This document shows positions 44,641 through 57,029 of a stretch of 64,000 bases of DNA, piece by piece (positions within the stretch are counted from its first letter, which is position 1; each line of letters begins with the position of its first letter). The notes beneath the pieces are model-generated. The model did no database searches. It was not told the DNA's origin and worked only from the letters and a program-made list of their open reading frames with translations. The position numbers and the translations under genes were made by a program. The stretch is from the NCBI RefSeq assembly GCF_016801865.2, contig NC_068939.1, positions 74,390,100 to 74,454,099 of the forward strand. The letters are read 5' to 3'. The stretch is from Culex pipiens pallens. Lineage: Eukaryota > Arthropoda > Insecta > Diptera > Culicidae.

Positions 44641-46680
44641 AGTCTAAATGAAAGCGGAATTTGTTAGTTGTATAGCCCGCCAGCCTATCGAACTCCCCTA
44701 TGGTTAAGTGAGATGGCTTAAGCGCCACTCCAGAAGGAGACCATCCACCTGTTTGTCGGTTTGCCCAGCCGTAGAGACCTCTCGAGGGGGGTTCAGTAAT
44801 CCCGTTTCGGGACAGGGAGTTCTGTGGGGGTGTAAAACGCGTCGGAGGTACTCCGACTAGCGTACCAAGCCACTACCCAGGAAGGGTAGCTGAAAAAGAA
44901 ACCGGAAACGGACTGGAGACCTCAGGGCGTGTTTCATCACCTGCGGCCTTCAACAGTCCACCTGAAACAGTTCTGCAAGAAAAATAGCCAATAGTCCAAG
45001 GGATTCGGAGCCCTGACTCCAGTAGAAAAATAAAGTAAAATAGAATAAGGAAAGAAAATCTACATTTATTTAATCGGTCGCGAATCAAAACATGAGTCGA
45101 CTCTCTCGGTCACCCTAGCATAAGTGTTTGTTTTATAGCTACTGTGTGTCTAGGTTAAGTGCAGCGGAAAAACATTTGTAGTGTTTTGTGTTCGTTTATT
45201 TACAGTGAGTCATACATGTTTTCGTACGTACGATTGTGTTTGCCGGCGATCCTCCCCTCTTCCTTTCCCTGTGATCCTGTTACTTCAGTTCAGATTCTAC
45301 CGTGTGTTTGTCTTCCTTCTTCTCTCTTCTTCTTCCGGTTTAGGTGTGTGTGCTATGTGCGTTTTATGTGTTCATTTTAGGCGAGTCGGAACAGTCTCGA
45401 CAGACGCGGCGCCGCGCTACTAGTTGGTAAGGTTGGTAGCGGGCGAAAAGTGTGCCATGGACTTATCACTTAAGCATGCTTTTACTCACGGTTTGCTTGG
45501 CGTTCGCGGTCGACGATCACGTGGTCGTCTCGATACCTGTTCTTCTGCCGCTGGTCGACGGTTTCGGAGAAACTCGGTGGTTTGGTGGTCTTGCTGCGGA
45601 CGGCGTCTACGACGTCATCACTTGCTGCTGCTGCTGTTGCTGCTCTCCGGTTAACACCGGACGGGACTCGAGCACGTGGTGGGTCGCACCTGCGAGGGAA
45701 CCTCGACGACCTACGTTTGAAGATCTGCTGCTGCTGCTCGGTTGGAACGCTGGTTAGCTGGTTGTTGGTTGCCGGTTCGCGTGTCCGCCTTCGAGGCCGG
45801 ACTTCTCTCCCTCTTCACTCACGTGGTTTCCTAACCTTCCAGGTTAGGTTGATGGCGGTTGGCGATCGCGATGGCGGATGCTGATCGCGATGGCGGTTAC
45901 TTCAAGGACGCTGCGGTGACGGTTGCTGCTGTCCTGTTACGGCGTGGCCGTACAGTTCCGCTGCCGAGCGCGGTTTGGCGAGCGCTGGCCTTCGGCGGCG
46001 TGGGCGTTGCGGCCGGATCGAAGCGGTAGCTGGTCCCCGGTAGATCGGGCCGTCTTTGACGAGCGTGGCGGTGGATGCAGAGCAGGATTTCTGGAACGCA
46101 CATGCACACGGTCTTCACACACGCACACGACACGGCACTAGATCGATCTACTAATCTCGCTAAACTAGAATTTAATCACGAGACGCGCACAATCGAGGGC
46201 CACTGGTGCCTCTTCCGCGGAACTGTTCAAAGTGAACCGTTGGGCGCGTCATCAGAACGCCGAGACTTATGAGAGGCTTCAGTTCCGAATTCCGTTCCCT
46301 CTCACGGTTACCAACCCTGGACAATAGCTTGTCATTCCCCTGGACCGCTTTACCACCTCCGCGATCTCATCACCCCCGAACCGCGAAAACGCGAAACTCT
46401 TCGCGAGATTCGTGCGGCTGGCTCTCCCCGATCTCCTGTGCTGGCTCACCTCAAGAGCAAAGTTTAAACCACTCGGCCATCTGGTTGAACGGAAAGCTTT
46501 TGGGATAACTGGCGCAAAAGGTACTCGGCATTTGAGTGACCAAAGGAATGAGCAAAGGTCACTCAGCAAGAAAGCTCTACTCTGCGGCGTGTACGTTTAA
46601 TACAGTTTAGGTATTTCTACTCTCCAATCATACCGACTGTACTTTTACTCCATATGTACTCGTTACAGTTGTTTAGAGTG
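44640..46680 (+). other. GC-rich, CpG-bearing block of uncertain nature
   Basis: This is the most GC-rich 2 kb in the window. It has several plus-strand splice-like signals: pyrimidine tracts ending in AG at 45,343 and 45,380, and TTG|GTAAGG at 45,427, which would bound a 46-base exon (45381-45426). A 101-residue frame at 45452-45757 starts at a fair ATG and opens with a hydrophobic LLLTVCLAFAV stretch, but then turns into Cys runs from CTG repeats. It could be a 5' untranslated exon, a promoter region, or the 5' part of a retroelement. I cannot decide from sequence alone. Confidence 0.35.
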
Positions 46681-46849
46681 TTTATTTTGCAATCTCCAAC
46701 TTAAAATAAAATAGTTTAAAATAAGAAAAATGTTTTGTTACATTCAGATTCAAATTTGCAACAAAAACGTCTATACCCACTGAACTCCATCATGATCCTG
46801 GCCAGAATTCAAGCTAAACTTCCTGCAAGTAATTAAACTTTCCAAAACT

Positions 46850-47720
46850 CGTTTCTCACCATCACCTTAGCAATATCTCCCCCCACACACCAAAAACACA
46901 CAAATGAATCAACACTGCAATTAATACCACCTGTCAGGTCAGGATTGCAACACGAGCAACAACTACTTACCCTCCCTCCCGCCTTCCTCGTTTCCAGCTT
47001 GATCAAACTCACTGGAAAAACAACAAGTTTATGCTAAGTTTGAACTTCCTGGCTGGTTTGACCCCTTCCCCCTCCTCTTCCTTTTCCGCAACTTTAGGAA
47101 CCTCGTTTTAATTAGCTGCTGCTCACAAATTGCAAAAGAGCTGGAAAGTGGATTACTCCCTGCTACACTAACTACTGGAACGAACGGTTTTGAGAAGGAA
47201 GGTGGAAATGAGTTCAAAAGTTTCCGAAAAGTCTGGGAGGTGGGCGGCAAGAGAAAGACAGAGAGAGAGGTTAGGTTAGGTTGTAAATTGGTATCGAATG
47301 TTGCACCTTTCGGTGAACTTTCGCACCGGAACATGTTGAGGCGACGTGGTTACTGAAGTTGCAGGTGTTTTGAGCTGGTTATACACTGAAAAATTTTGGT
47401 TTTAATTTCAAATTGAAAACTCAGTTTGACAACAAATAAGTTAATTCAATCAAAACAAGAAAAAAAAATTACATGAATTTCAATGTAAAATTACATGATC
47501 CATTTCACAGTGCCCCGCCACACGTGTCGACGGCGGCCTTTCCGGAGGAGTGTGTGTACAATCAATTATGCTAATCTCACATGTTCAATCAAGATTTATG
47601 CTTTGTTTTTGTGTTTTCAAGAGTGTATGTGTGTGTGCGTGTTTGCCAAGAATACCATGCCAGTTGCTCTTGTTCTCAGTGTTTCAACGCAGAACTTAAG
47701 TAGATACATTGCTTAATGTT
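46850..47720. other. Single-copy-looking block
   Basis: Balanced non-repetitive sequence at 46,850-47,360 and 47,490-47,720, with a weak (GT)n near 47,625. Short frames resemble nothing known. Confidence 0.35.
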
Positions 47721-47875
47721 GATATTGATGATGGAAGTTTCTACAGCTGTAATTGTTTTTGACATGCAACATTCAGAATTCTTTTCCAATATGAATGCAA
47801 AACACAAAACATGATTTTGCACTGTGTGACTAGTGGTGACTAGTGGAAATGCTTTAAATCGTTAATTCTTGTAGG

Positions 47876-47900
47876 GAACCATCCATAAACCACGTGGATT
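47876..47900. repeat. Short 'ccatccataaaccacgtgg' repeat
   Basis: GGAACCATCCATAAACCACG followed by TGGA matches the copy at 7690. It marks the end of an old repeat. Confidence 0.5.
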
Positions 47901-48174
47901 TTTTTCACAAAAATGCTTATATGGATGAAAAAAATAAGTCAATACATCATTTTTATTTTGTACTGAACATTTGTTTTTTTAAGAGAGTAAAAAAGTGAAA
48001 GATTGCTTTACGATATACGTGAAATATTTTTTGAATTATAAAGGTAACAAAATTTAGGTTTTGGTTAGGACCGAGTCGGCTTTTGTAATTACATTTTTCT
48101 TAAAGCTATAAGTAAATATAGAGGATCTTAGGTTCATACTCTAGCTTTTGAAATTAAATCAACGTTACATTGCA

Positions 48175-49080
48175 CAGTGGTCCAGATCGCAAAATTAAGT
48201 GTAAAATAGATTTTCCGAAAAATTATCAAATTTTGGAGCTTTGGTGTCTTCAGAAGAATTGTTGCGAATGAGAAGGGGCAACTTTTGATTTGGATAAATA
48301 GGGTGGTTTCACGATTAGGGTGATTTTAAAAATCTAACTTTTCAGGAATATTTTTGACATTTGAATTTTAGGAATTTTTTAATTTTTAAATTATTGGTAA
48401 TTACGTTTAAATTGAAAAAATCATATCTTTTGAAGCAGATGTTCAAAAACTCGATCGAAAGTGTGTTTTAACGAAAATCGTGCGCTCTTTTCATTAAAAA
48501 TATTTCCAAAAGCCGAAACTTTCATTTTCGATCAAAAAACAGCCAAAAATTAAATTTTCTTCGAAAATCAGGCTGAATACACCCTTTGATTCAAATTTTG
48601 CCATTAGCATTCGAAAGAGCGGACAATTTTCCACTTTTCTTCCATAGACACCAAGTTGGAGCGAAAGCGTTTTCGAGTGGTTCCTGAAATTCAAATGCCA
48701 TTGTGAATTACTAAACTGAGTGCACTGGAGTTGTTGATTTGAGTAGGACAAACGATCCAGCAAGTTTTATTAAGATCGGAAATGGTCCGGTTCAAAATCG
48801 TATTTTTATGGTCGATTTCGCGTGGAAACCGTCAAATTAAACATAAAAAAAGTTGAACATTTGTGCAATGAAAATGAGTTAAAACGGAAAACAGGCTGCA
48901 TTATCGGATTCTATAGATAATTTGACACTAAGAATAGTTAAAATTAGTTTCTCAGCTAGGTCCAAGTTTTAAAAATTATTGAAAAGAATTAAAAATATCT
49001 TCAGGTTTAAAGGAATTTTCAGCAGATCAAGTTTCTTATTAAATTTCTGTTTCTCCCATGTTACTTAATTGGTTGTTGTG
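48175..49080 (+). repeat. Fragments of two repeat families
   Basis: 48175-48330 repeats the outer arm of the 49919 foldback ('gcacagtggtccagatcgc', 'ggagctttggtgtctt', 'gggtggttt'). 48880-49080 is a diverged piece of the 43043 element ('gcattatcggattct', 'aaaattagtttctcagctag'). The text between them is AT-rich and unassigned. Confidence 0.6.
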
Positions 49081-49785
49081 GCAAAAAAAGTAATTTCAAA
49101 TGAATTCTATGTCTGTTATTTCAATAAAATTTCCTTTTTTTTTGTTTCATGAAGTAAATAAATTCGTCACATAACTGATTCAATAATGATTTTTATTTCT
49201 CTTTTTTTTTCAATTTTATATTTTTTTCCAGTGTTTAGGAGGTAATTTGAGCAACTTTTGTTCTATGAAAAACAGTACTTCTTTTCTTTGTTTTTCTAGT
49301 ATCATTTTTAGTTTTTTAACCCTCTAATACTCATGGTTACTCCAGAGCACCACTAATTTTTGTGTTCAAAATTAAATTTCTCTGCCACCATGCATTTTTT
49401 CATCCTGGTTCAACCTACATTAGTTTATATAGAATGTTAACATATAAGTATTTAAATTTCATCCAATTTAGTCGGTTCAGTAATGGCGAAAAACGTAAAA
49501 AATCTCGATTTTTCTCTGGGCGGGAAGGGGTTAATTTGAATTTATCAAGTTTAGTTTTTGTTTGCATTTGATAGTAATTGGCTTATTTTAACACCTCCTT
49601 ACCATTACCTTTTGCCGTTCTATTTTTTCGTGTTTTTGCAGTCACTTTTTTGCTTGTTTTTTACATTTTCTTCTATTTAAAGTGTTAAAAACATGCGTAG
49701 AGGCATAGTCTGGGACACGTAAAAAAAAAATATTGCTTACTTATTTAATATAATATAGGAAATTTCAGTAGACAAAGAGACTAAT

Positions 49786-51586
49786 TGAAAAGCATTGGAA
49801 AGAAGAACTCTAAAGATTTTAGAAAATTGAACGGGTTGTCTTGTTTTATGTGATTTTGCGAATGTTTTTGAAAAGGTGATTTATTCAAAAGTAATTAAAT
49901 CACTTTTTTCAAAAACATTGCACAGTGGTCCAGATCGCAAAATTAAGTGGAAAATGGATTTTCCTAAAAATGGTGACGTTTTGGAGCTTTGGTGTCTTGA
50001 GAAGAGTTGTTGCAAATGGAAAGGGGCAACTTTTGGTTTGGTTGAAAATTAGGGTGGTTCATGATTAGGGTGATTTTGAAAATCTAACTTTACAGGATTA
50101 TTTTTGGGATTTTTTTCGTCTTGTAGAAAGTTGTTGGGCTGGCCAATTCAAGCAACTTTGTCCAAGACACCAAAATTTTATCTCGTAATCTACGCCTTCT
50201 ATGACCAAATTTATAAAAAGCATCTGAGCAAACCTTCAAAAATCAGTTTTTTGAACGTGGCAATTCAGGGTTAACTTTTAGAGAAAAGTGATATTGGGAG
50301 CACTTTTAGAGCTCTAAAAAACGAACATTTTCATTTTTGGACTTGTCAATTTGGACTTAAGGGCCAAAAGTTACAGCCATTTTAAGGTAAAAAAGATGCA
50401 AATTTAAAACTTAAATATCTCGAAAAGGCGCAAGCCAAATTTTAAGCGCCAGGTTGCATTTGAAAGAGGAGATCCAGCACTACAAACGCTGAAAAAATCT
50501 CAGGGGTGTTTTTCTTCGAACTCGAGATATCTTCATTTGAAAAAGTCTAATTTTCAAGGGAAAACCTTATGGGACCACCCTAACGAATTTCGAAAATAGT
50601 CCAAATATATGTTTTTCCATGTAATTTTGCCCGCTGAATCTGAATCTGTCCTCAGAATTGACCCAAAGTGTCGAAAAATCGATTTTTGGTCATATTTTGG
50701 GTTTCCATGTAAAATTATCATTTAAACTCAAAATATGACCAAAAACCAATTTTTTGACACTTTGGGTCAATTCTGAGGGCAGATTCAGATTCAGCGGGCA
50801 AAATTACATGGAAAAACATATATTTGGACAATTTTCGAAATTCGTTAGGGTGGTCCCATAAGGTTTTCCCTTGAAAATTAGACTTTTTCAAATGAAGATA
50901 TCTCGAGTTTGAAGAAAAACACCCCTGAGATTTTTTCAGCGTTTGTAGTGCTGGATCTCCTCTTTCAAATGCAACCTGGCGCTTAAAATTTGGCTTGCGC
51001 CTTTTCGAGATATTTAAGTTTTAAATTTGCATCTTTTTTACCTTAAAATCGCTGTAACTTTTGACTCTTAACTCCAAATTGACTTGTCAAAAAATGAAAA
51101 TGTTGGATGTTAAGAGCTCTAAAAGTGCTCTCAACATCACTTTTCTCTTAAACTTAACCCTGAATTGGCACGTCAAAAAAACTGATTCTTGAAGGTTTGC
51201 TCAGATGCTTTCTATAAATTTGGTCGTAGAAGGCGTAGATTACGAGATAAAATTTTGGTGTCTTCGACAAAGTTGCTTGAATTGGCCAGCCCAACAACTT
51301 TCTAGAAGACAAAAAAAAATCCCAAAAATATTCCTGTAAAGTTAGATTTTCAAAATCACCCTAATCGTGAACCACCCTAATTTTCAACCAAACCAAAAGT
51401 TGCCCCTTTCCATTTGCAACAACTCTTCTCAAGCTCCAAAACGTCACCATTTTTCGGAAAATCCATTTTCCACTTAATTTTGCGATCTGGACCACTGTGC
51501 ATTGGCAAAATCACATAAAACAAGACAAACCCGTAAAATTTTCAAAAAATATTAAGAGTTCTTATTTCCAATGCTTTTTAAAATTC
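49786..51586. mobile_element. Large foldback element with GCACAGTGG arms
   Basis: The core palindrome runs from TGCACAGTGGTCCAGATCGC at 49919 to its inverted copy ending at 51501, turning near 50,725 ('ggtcatattttgggtttcc' / 'aaactcaaaatatgacc'). The arms continue outward as weaker inverted copies ('cttgttttatgtgattttg', 'aaaagcattgga') to about 49,786 and 51,586. The arms are about 0.8-0.9 kb and highly similar. There is no coding frame; a transcript would form a long hairpin. Confidence 0.85.
49864..49917. mobile_element. ~54-bp hairpin insertion in one arm
   Basis: GTTTTTGAAAAGGTGATTTA and its inverted copy TAAATCACTTTTTTCAAAAAC enclose a 12-base loop. The opposite arm (51502-51510) lacks it: there the flanking words meet directly as GCCAATGCACAG on the matching strand. 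It is therefore a tiny hairpin insertion. Confidence 0.7.
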
Positions 51587-51762
51587 AAAAACTGCTTAAA
51601 AAAAGGATTATTGGCGAATTTATATAGATCGAAGCCAACCTCAAGGCGAGGTTGTTGTGTAAAGGGTGAATTGTTAATTTTTCACCGGTTGATTTAAATT
51701 AATCAATCAAAAATGTGTAATTTCTCAAAACTTTTCATACCGTGAACCAAGCCTAAATTCTA

Positions 51763-51797
51763 ATCTCTTTTTATTTTCTTTCTCTTTACAGGTAACT
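51763..51797 (+). promoter_or_regulatory. Candidate recursive splice site 2
   Basis: TATTTTCTTTCTCTTTACAG is followed at once by GTAACT (AG 51790-51791, GT 51792-51793). A consensus branch word CTAAT sits about 28 bases upstream (51,760). This is the joined 3'/5' splice form expected of recursive splicing, on the same strand as site 1 and 32.3 kb downstream. Confidence 0.6.
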
Positions 51798-52259
51798 ATA
51801 CGCATATCTTAAACATAAATCTGGAGATGGAAACAACGATAAATCTACTGATTGTCATGCAAGGGTTTGTTTTATATTGAATGGTTCTTTGCCTAAACTA
51901 CAAATATGAGTAGTTATGATATAATATTTACATTATTAGCAAAAAGCTTCTACTGTTTCCATTTCCGGAAGGCAAAAAGTATTCTCAATAATTACACAAA
52001 TCGACAATTTTGAAGTTGATGTTTGTTAACGCTTCAGTTTTGTCAAGGAATGGTAGATTTGGGCTCTCCGAATACGTTCTTATCGACAGAATTGAATTTT
52101 AGTGAATTCCCTGTCAATAAATAAAACTGTAAATTTGTATATAAATGCTATGGAATAATGTTGAGCAACCAAATATTCTGTTATAATTATGTGGAAGAAA
52201 ACAGTCAAATTATGAGTTGTAAATGCTACAATTAGTCTGTTATTCCATATTTACTCTGT

Positions 52260-53860
52260 CGTAGTTTAAAGCAAACATTTGCTGACTTTAAACCTCAAAC
52301 CAACATTTACGATTCATCATAATCACAATTCGTCCCCACCCCCGGGTTCGACAACAACCTGCATTGCGTGCCACTGCTGGTACAACAATTTTAAAACCGC
52401 AGCCGCACAAGCTGCGATTAGATAAGATTAGATATTTGCCTCGAGGAGTGCCTTCCTAGTAGTCTACGATGGGTGAGTGACGAAAGCCACTTGGACATTT
52501 GGACTCTCGATGATCATGTGACATTTTTCCTATGATTTCAGCGAGTGAATATTTAAACTCGTGACTTGGGGAGAAAAATCGTCCAAACCGCGCCGAGACG
52601 TCTTCAAGAAAGGAGGAGGGGAAACGAATCAATTTATATTACATTCAGGTTTTCGTGGAGTGAGAAAATGCCACGTTGAAGTCGAGCCAAAACTAAAATG
52701 TGAGAGGCGGCTCGAGAGTCTGGCCCCGGCAGGAAGTCTTTTTCGAGGAGCGAATTTTTCTTCATTCAGTTTTTTTTCTCTACAACTTGCAACCTGTTTC
52801 TGGCGGTGCAAGTGGGTGTTCATAAGTTGGCGAGATGGGATGAATGCTGCTTGTTTTGCCTTCTTCAATTTTGTTGATTAATCATAATATTTACGTTCGA
52901 GTTGTCTGGCCTGGGTCATGTGAGTGAGTGAGTTGGTATGTTCTGTTCATGTATTTTGGAAATAAACATGTGCCAGCTGGAGAGCTGGGAGTTTAGTATG
53001 GAAATAGAACGTGAACGTACCACGTTAGATGTGAACTCTTTAAATATTTTTTACAGAAATTTGCGATTCGATTTTTACTACTGTTTTTAATTGATAAAAT
53101 AAACACAAAAGAATATTCTACTTGAAAGGTCTACTTCATTCCAACTCTTCCGACTGTTCAAAATTCCTAGAGGGAAATAATTTCCGTAATTGGCATTGCA
53201 GAACACATGGTACCCTAGCCCAGACAATCCTTGCCATCATCATCCCGAACCAGCAACGAAAACCAACAGCACCAGCAGGTTCCTTTTTCGTTCTGACAAA
53301 CATATTTCCCTGCACAATGTTAGTGTGTACAACATTCCACCCCCAACTCTCCGGCCGCCATTCAGCCCACCATCAATCTCGCTCGCCCACCACCACCATC
53401 ATGACAGGCAGGTTCGATATGACGTCAGCGTTTCTGGCGGCCTTCCGTGTTCCAAACAACTGCCACCCTGCCCCCCAAACCGAAAAAGATTCTAGTGTTA
53501 TTGTTGTGGCCCCCCAATATAATTCTTACCACCCACCACCCCCCAATCACATCGATGTAGAACATACACAATTCATTGCACCAATACACGCGCAAATCGA
53601 ATTAGAAACAGCTTTTCAATGCGAGAGAGAGAAGCTTTTTTGAGAGAGAAAGCTCGCAAATTAAGCTTGTATTGGTGACGTGCTCTCCCACTCATTTTCT
53701 GAGAGAAAGCTCTCGATTTTCCATCATTGCACGCACACCAATGTCCATTAGAAGTTAAAAACAATGGGTTCCTGCTGAATGGGGTTGCGCGCTGATGAGT
53801 GGATCTGTGACATTTGGCGGGCCTGCGCGCTGCGTGGGAAGACCACCGGAATGAGTGTGC
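52260..53860. other. Single-copy-looking block, candidate regulatory region
   Basis: Balanced, non-repetitive DNA. At 52,395-52,440 a RUNX-type AACCGCAG is followed by GATTAGATAAGATTAGATA, which holds two GATTA words and a GATA site. Open frames at 52561-52881 and 53122-53643 resemble nothing known; the longer starts at TTG. Near 53,620-53,720 'gagagaaagct' occurs three times. Confidence 0.35.
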
Positions 53861-53879
53861 TCCTTCAATGATGGAACTC

Positions 53880-54600
53880 AGCTGATTAGGGCTTTTTTAC
53901 GGTTTGTTTTGGTTTGTGTTATTGTAATGAACTGGGTGAGGGGAAGGGGAGAGTAGGCTGCAATAAATTTATTTTTATCATCGCAGGAAATCATTACACT
54001 CACTAAATGATTATTATCAATGAAATATGAATGGAAATGCATGCAAATTGAGTGTTATTTTCTTTTAAGATTTCTTGAATAAAAAATCAGAAATCTTAAG
54101 AGGGAAAGAACAACTGATAGAACTTCGAAACAACGTCCACTGACTTGAAAATCAAAATTGTGAAAATTAATTTAAAAAAAAAACTTTTGCTACTAAAGAT
54201 CAATCTTTAGTTTTAGCATCGTTCATTGATTTGATCAAGAATGTTCTTATCATTTTTTCACTAAAGTTTTTACTATAAATTCCTTAAATTTATTCATAAA
54301 ATCAGGACATTTGTAGTTTAAAATTAAAAACATGTAATTGGAATATCTTTTAAACTGTGGGATTCATTAAAAATAGATGTGTGTAAATAATGTACTGTTG
54401 ACTAATTCCACGATATTTGAATTTTATTTTTTAAGTGTTTGTGTGTTATTTTTAACAACTGCTGTTGCGCTAAAAATTTAAATTCTATTGCCTTATAATT
54501 TGTTCTGTATTTTAGGTTCAAAAACACTGATCTCGTATAGTTTAAATATTTTTTTCAATTATTTAGATATGTCATTGCAAGTATTTTTAAAAGTTTATTT
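53880..54600. other. AT-rich stretch, no feature recognised
   Basis: AT-rich DNA with short homopolymers. No ends, splice or coding signals were recognised. Confidence 0.45.
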
Positions 54601-54900
54601 CAAATTTCAGATAATCAGTGATTCCACGTCAAACAGGAAAGATCCAAATCAAAAGTGTTTCGATTTGGCTAAAATTTGGCATGGGAGTTCCTTAGCCAAA
54701 ATAAGACTCGTATTTTTTGTTTGGCGATTAGAGTGAGTGTTTCTATCCGAAAAAGGGTGGTCAAAAAACACATTTTTCAAAAAAGCATATCTCCAGAACA
54801 GCTGAACCATTTTTAAGAGCAGTTTAAACGAAAGGTATATTAGTTGGGCTTTTAAGGAAAAATATGTTGAGATCCAAAAAACAAGACGAATATTTGAAAG
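54600..54900. repeat. Mosquito-type dispersed repeat
   Basis: 'attccacgtcaaacaggaaa', 'ttggcatgggagttcct' and 'cgtattttttgtttggc' relate it to 37105-37330. No ends are visible. Confidence 0.5.
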
Positions 54901-55017
54901 GGTCCTATGGAAATTTCATTAGCTGAAAATATCTGTAAATATTTTTTCCTGATACTTTGTAATATTAAACATAACAGATCCAAAATAACCATAACAGATC
55001 CAATTTCCATATTTTTT

Positions 55018-56008
55018 TATCAAGACTAACATTTCAAAAGGGCCAAACATTCAATATTGCGCCCTTTTAAAATGTAAGTCTTGGTTTAAAAATTATGAAA
55101 ATATTTTTTCCAGAAGATCGGAAAATTTCACGAATGTTTCATATTTTAACATTGAAAATCGGACCATTAGTTGCTGAGATATCGGCATTAGAAAATTGTG
55201 GGTTGTTTGGGTGAGACTTAGAAAACACAAATTTTCCTGGTTTTGAACGTTTGCATGGCAATATCTCAGCAACTAAGGGTCGTATCAACAAAGTTCAAAA
55301 AAGCAAAATGTAGAGAATTTTCTCAGCTTTTCAAAAATATTTTTTTCAAAGGTGGGCAAACATGTGCACTAATTTAAAAAAATGAAAACTGCGACTATTT
55401 TCAAAAAAGTTACCTAAAAATGGATTTAACTTGAAAACGGTGCACTTTATCAAAATTTCACGAAAGTACTTTTTGATTGCAAATTTGATTTTACATCTAA
55501 AAATGAAGTTGAAAAATTTTTGCGACCAATATTTCGATTTTTTGAAAAAATCAGTATTGATTCAAAAATTCATAACTCGGTCAAAGATTTTTTGCACAAC
55601 TTGGAAATTTCTGAAAAGTTGGCATTTGATGTCCTCTTAAACATATCAAAAAATAAAAAAATTAAAAATAGTGTTTTTTTTGCAAATTAAGTTTTAGTGA
55701 CAAAAAGTTAAATAAAAAATTACCATTTTTTTTTACCGTGTATCATTTTTCTCCAGTGTAGTCCGTACCCATACCTACAACTTTGCCGAAGACACCAAAT
55801 CGATGAAAAAATCCTTCAAAAGATACAGATTTTTTAATTTTCACATATCATTTTTGTATGGACAGCTGCCAAATTTGTATGGAAAGTTATATGGACAAAC
55901 TAATGATGCAAAATGGCTTCTTTGGGCATACCGAAGGCACCAAAAAAGTTTCAGTCGGATTAAAAAACACAAAAAAAATCGAATGACCGAAATCTGAGAG
56001 AACTGCTC
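55018..56008 (-). mobile_element. Foldback element C, single arm
   Basis: This is the right arm of the A/B family, from the turn point ('gccaaacattcaatattgcg') to the outer end 'ctgagagaactgctc'. The left arm is missing. It shows the pre-insertion sequence for the 142-bp MITE in element B. Confidence 0.85.
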
Positions 56009-56133
56009 AGATTTGATCGTTGAATTTTCAATATTATAAAAACAAGATTTTTTTTCAAAAAATCGTATCTGCATTTTATTTTATTTTTAAAAATTCTTCT
56101 CCTTGGCTCGAAAGTAACCTCATAAATGACCTA

Positions 56134-56284
56134 CACAGTAAAAAAATCATTGTAATATTACCGCTGAAAATGTGTAATTTTACAACTTTTCTGGTAGAAT
56201 TTCACTTTTCAGTCTAAATTGAGGTAAAAATACATCATATGTGCGGTAATATTCAACATTCCAAATTTATTTATTTGAACTGTG
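56134..56284. mobile_element. 151-bp TA MITE
   Basis: Ends CACAGT and ACTGTG are inverted, with inner matches 'gtaatattaccgc' and 'gcggtaatattc'. TA flanks both sides (56132-56133, 56285-56286). No coding capacity. Confidence 0.7.
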
Positions 56285-56374
56285 TAAACATATTAAAGTA
56301 CAAAAAACATAAGAGTGAGCGGCTTTGAAAAATTACTTTTTGTTAAAAAAAGGTTAAATCATGTTTCTTTCTTA

Positions 56375-56520
56375 TAAATTTCCGTACCATCATTGCTTGG
56401 GTTGCATAGAGACTTGTATGGACGAACCAAGTATGCAAAATGTCTTTTTTGATTATCCGAAAGTACCCCATAAAGTTACAGCCTGAAACAAAAATATATT
56501 TAAAAAAAAATCTTGAATTT
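56375..56520. repeat. Degraded foldback-arm fragment
   Basis: 'gtatgcaaaatgtctttttt' and 'aagtaccccataaagtt' parallel the 'tgcaaaatggcttcttt' and 'caccaaaaaagttt' words of elements A-C, with similar spacing. Confidence 0.4.
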
Positions 56521-57029
56521 GGCTAGTTTCGCAGAAATTTTTTCATGCTCTAACATTAATACAAATTTTGAAATAGTGCAATTAATTGTTTAAAAAAAAT
56601 ACTAATTAATTCGGTTTAAATATTGCTTTGAGCTTATTTTATTTTGTATTGGAATTGTGTGTTAGTTGAAACTTGGAGCGTTTGTTGAGCGATAGCATAA
56701 AAAACGGATTGCTTCAAAAAGTTTGACTCCATCATTCATAGTTTTGAAAATATTTACCATCAAACTTTAAAAACCGTTTTTCTCGAAAGTTACTAAATGG
56801 TCGATAGCACACAACAGACGCTACGTTATACCTTTAATCTAAAATTTTGTAAGAATATCAAAATTTATGCGTTCTTTAAAAAAATATGTTGTGTTGTTGT
56901 AAATTTAAATAGTTGGGATTTTTCATACAATTAAAGTGATGAAAATGAGCTGTTTGAAACCTCACAAACGTCAATTTCTGTTGCCAATCCATTTTTATTT
57001 AGGACGTCACTCTAATCTCCACGCAGCAG

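Noticed and set aside
49201..49260. T-rich tract, CAG, 10 bases, then GTAATT
   Set aside because: It resembles a tiny exon but the 5' site is weak, and the stretch lies next to repeat fragments.
53122..53643. 173-residue plus-strand open frame
   Set aside because: It begins at TTG, composition is biased by CCA/CAC-rich DNA, and nothing known resembles it.
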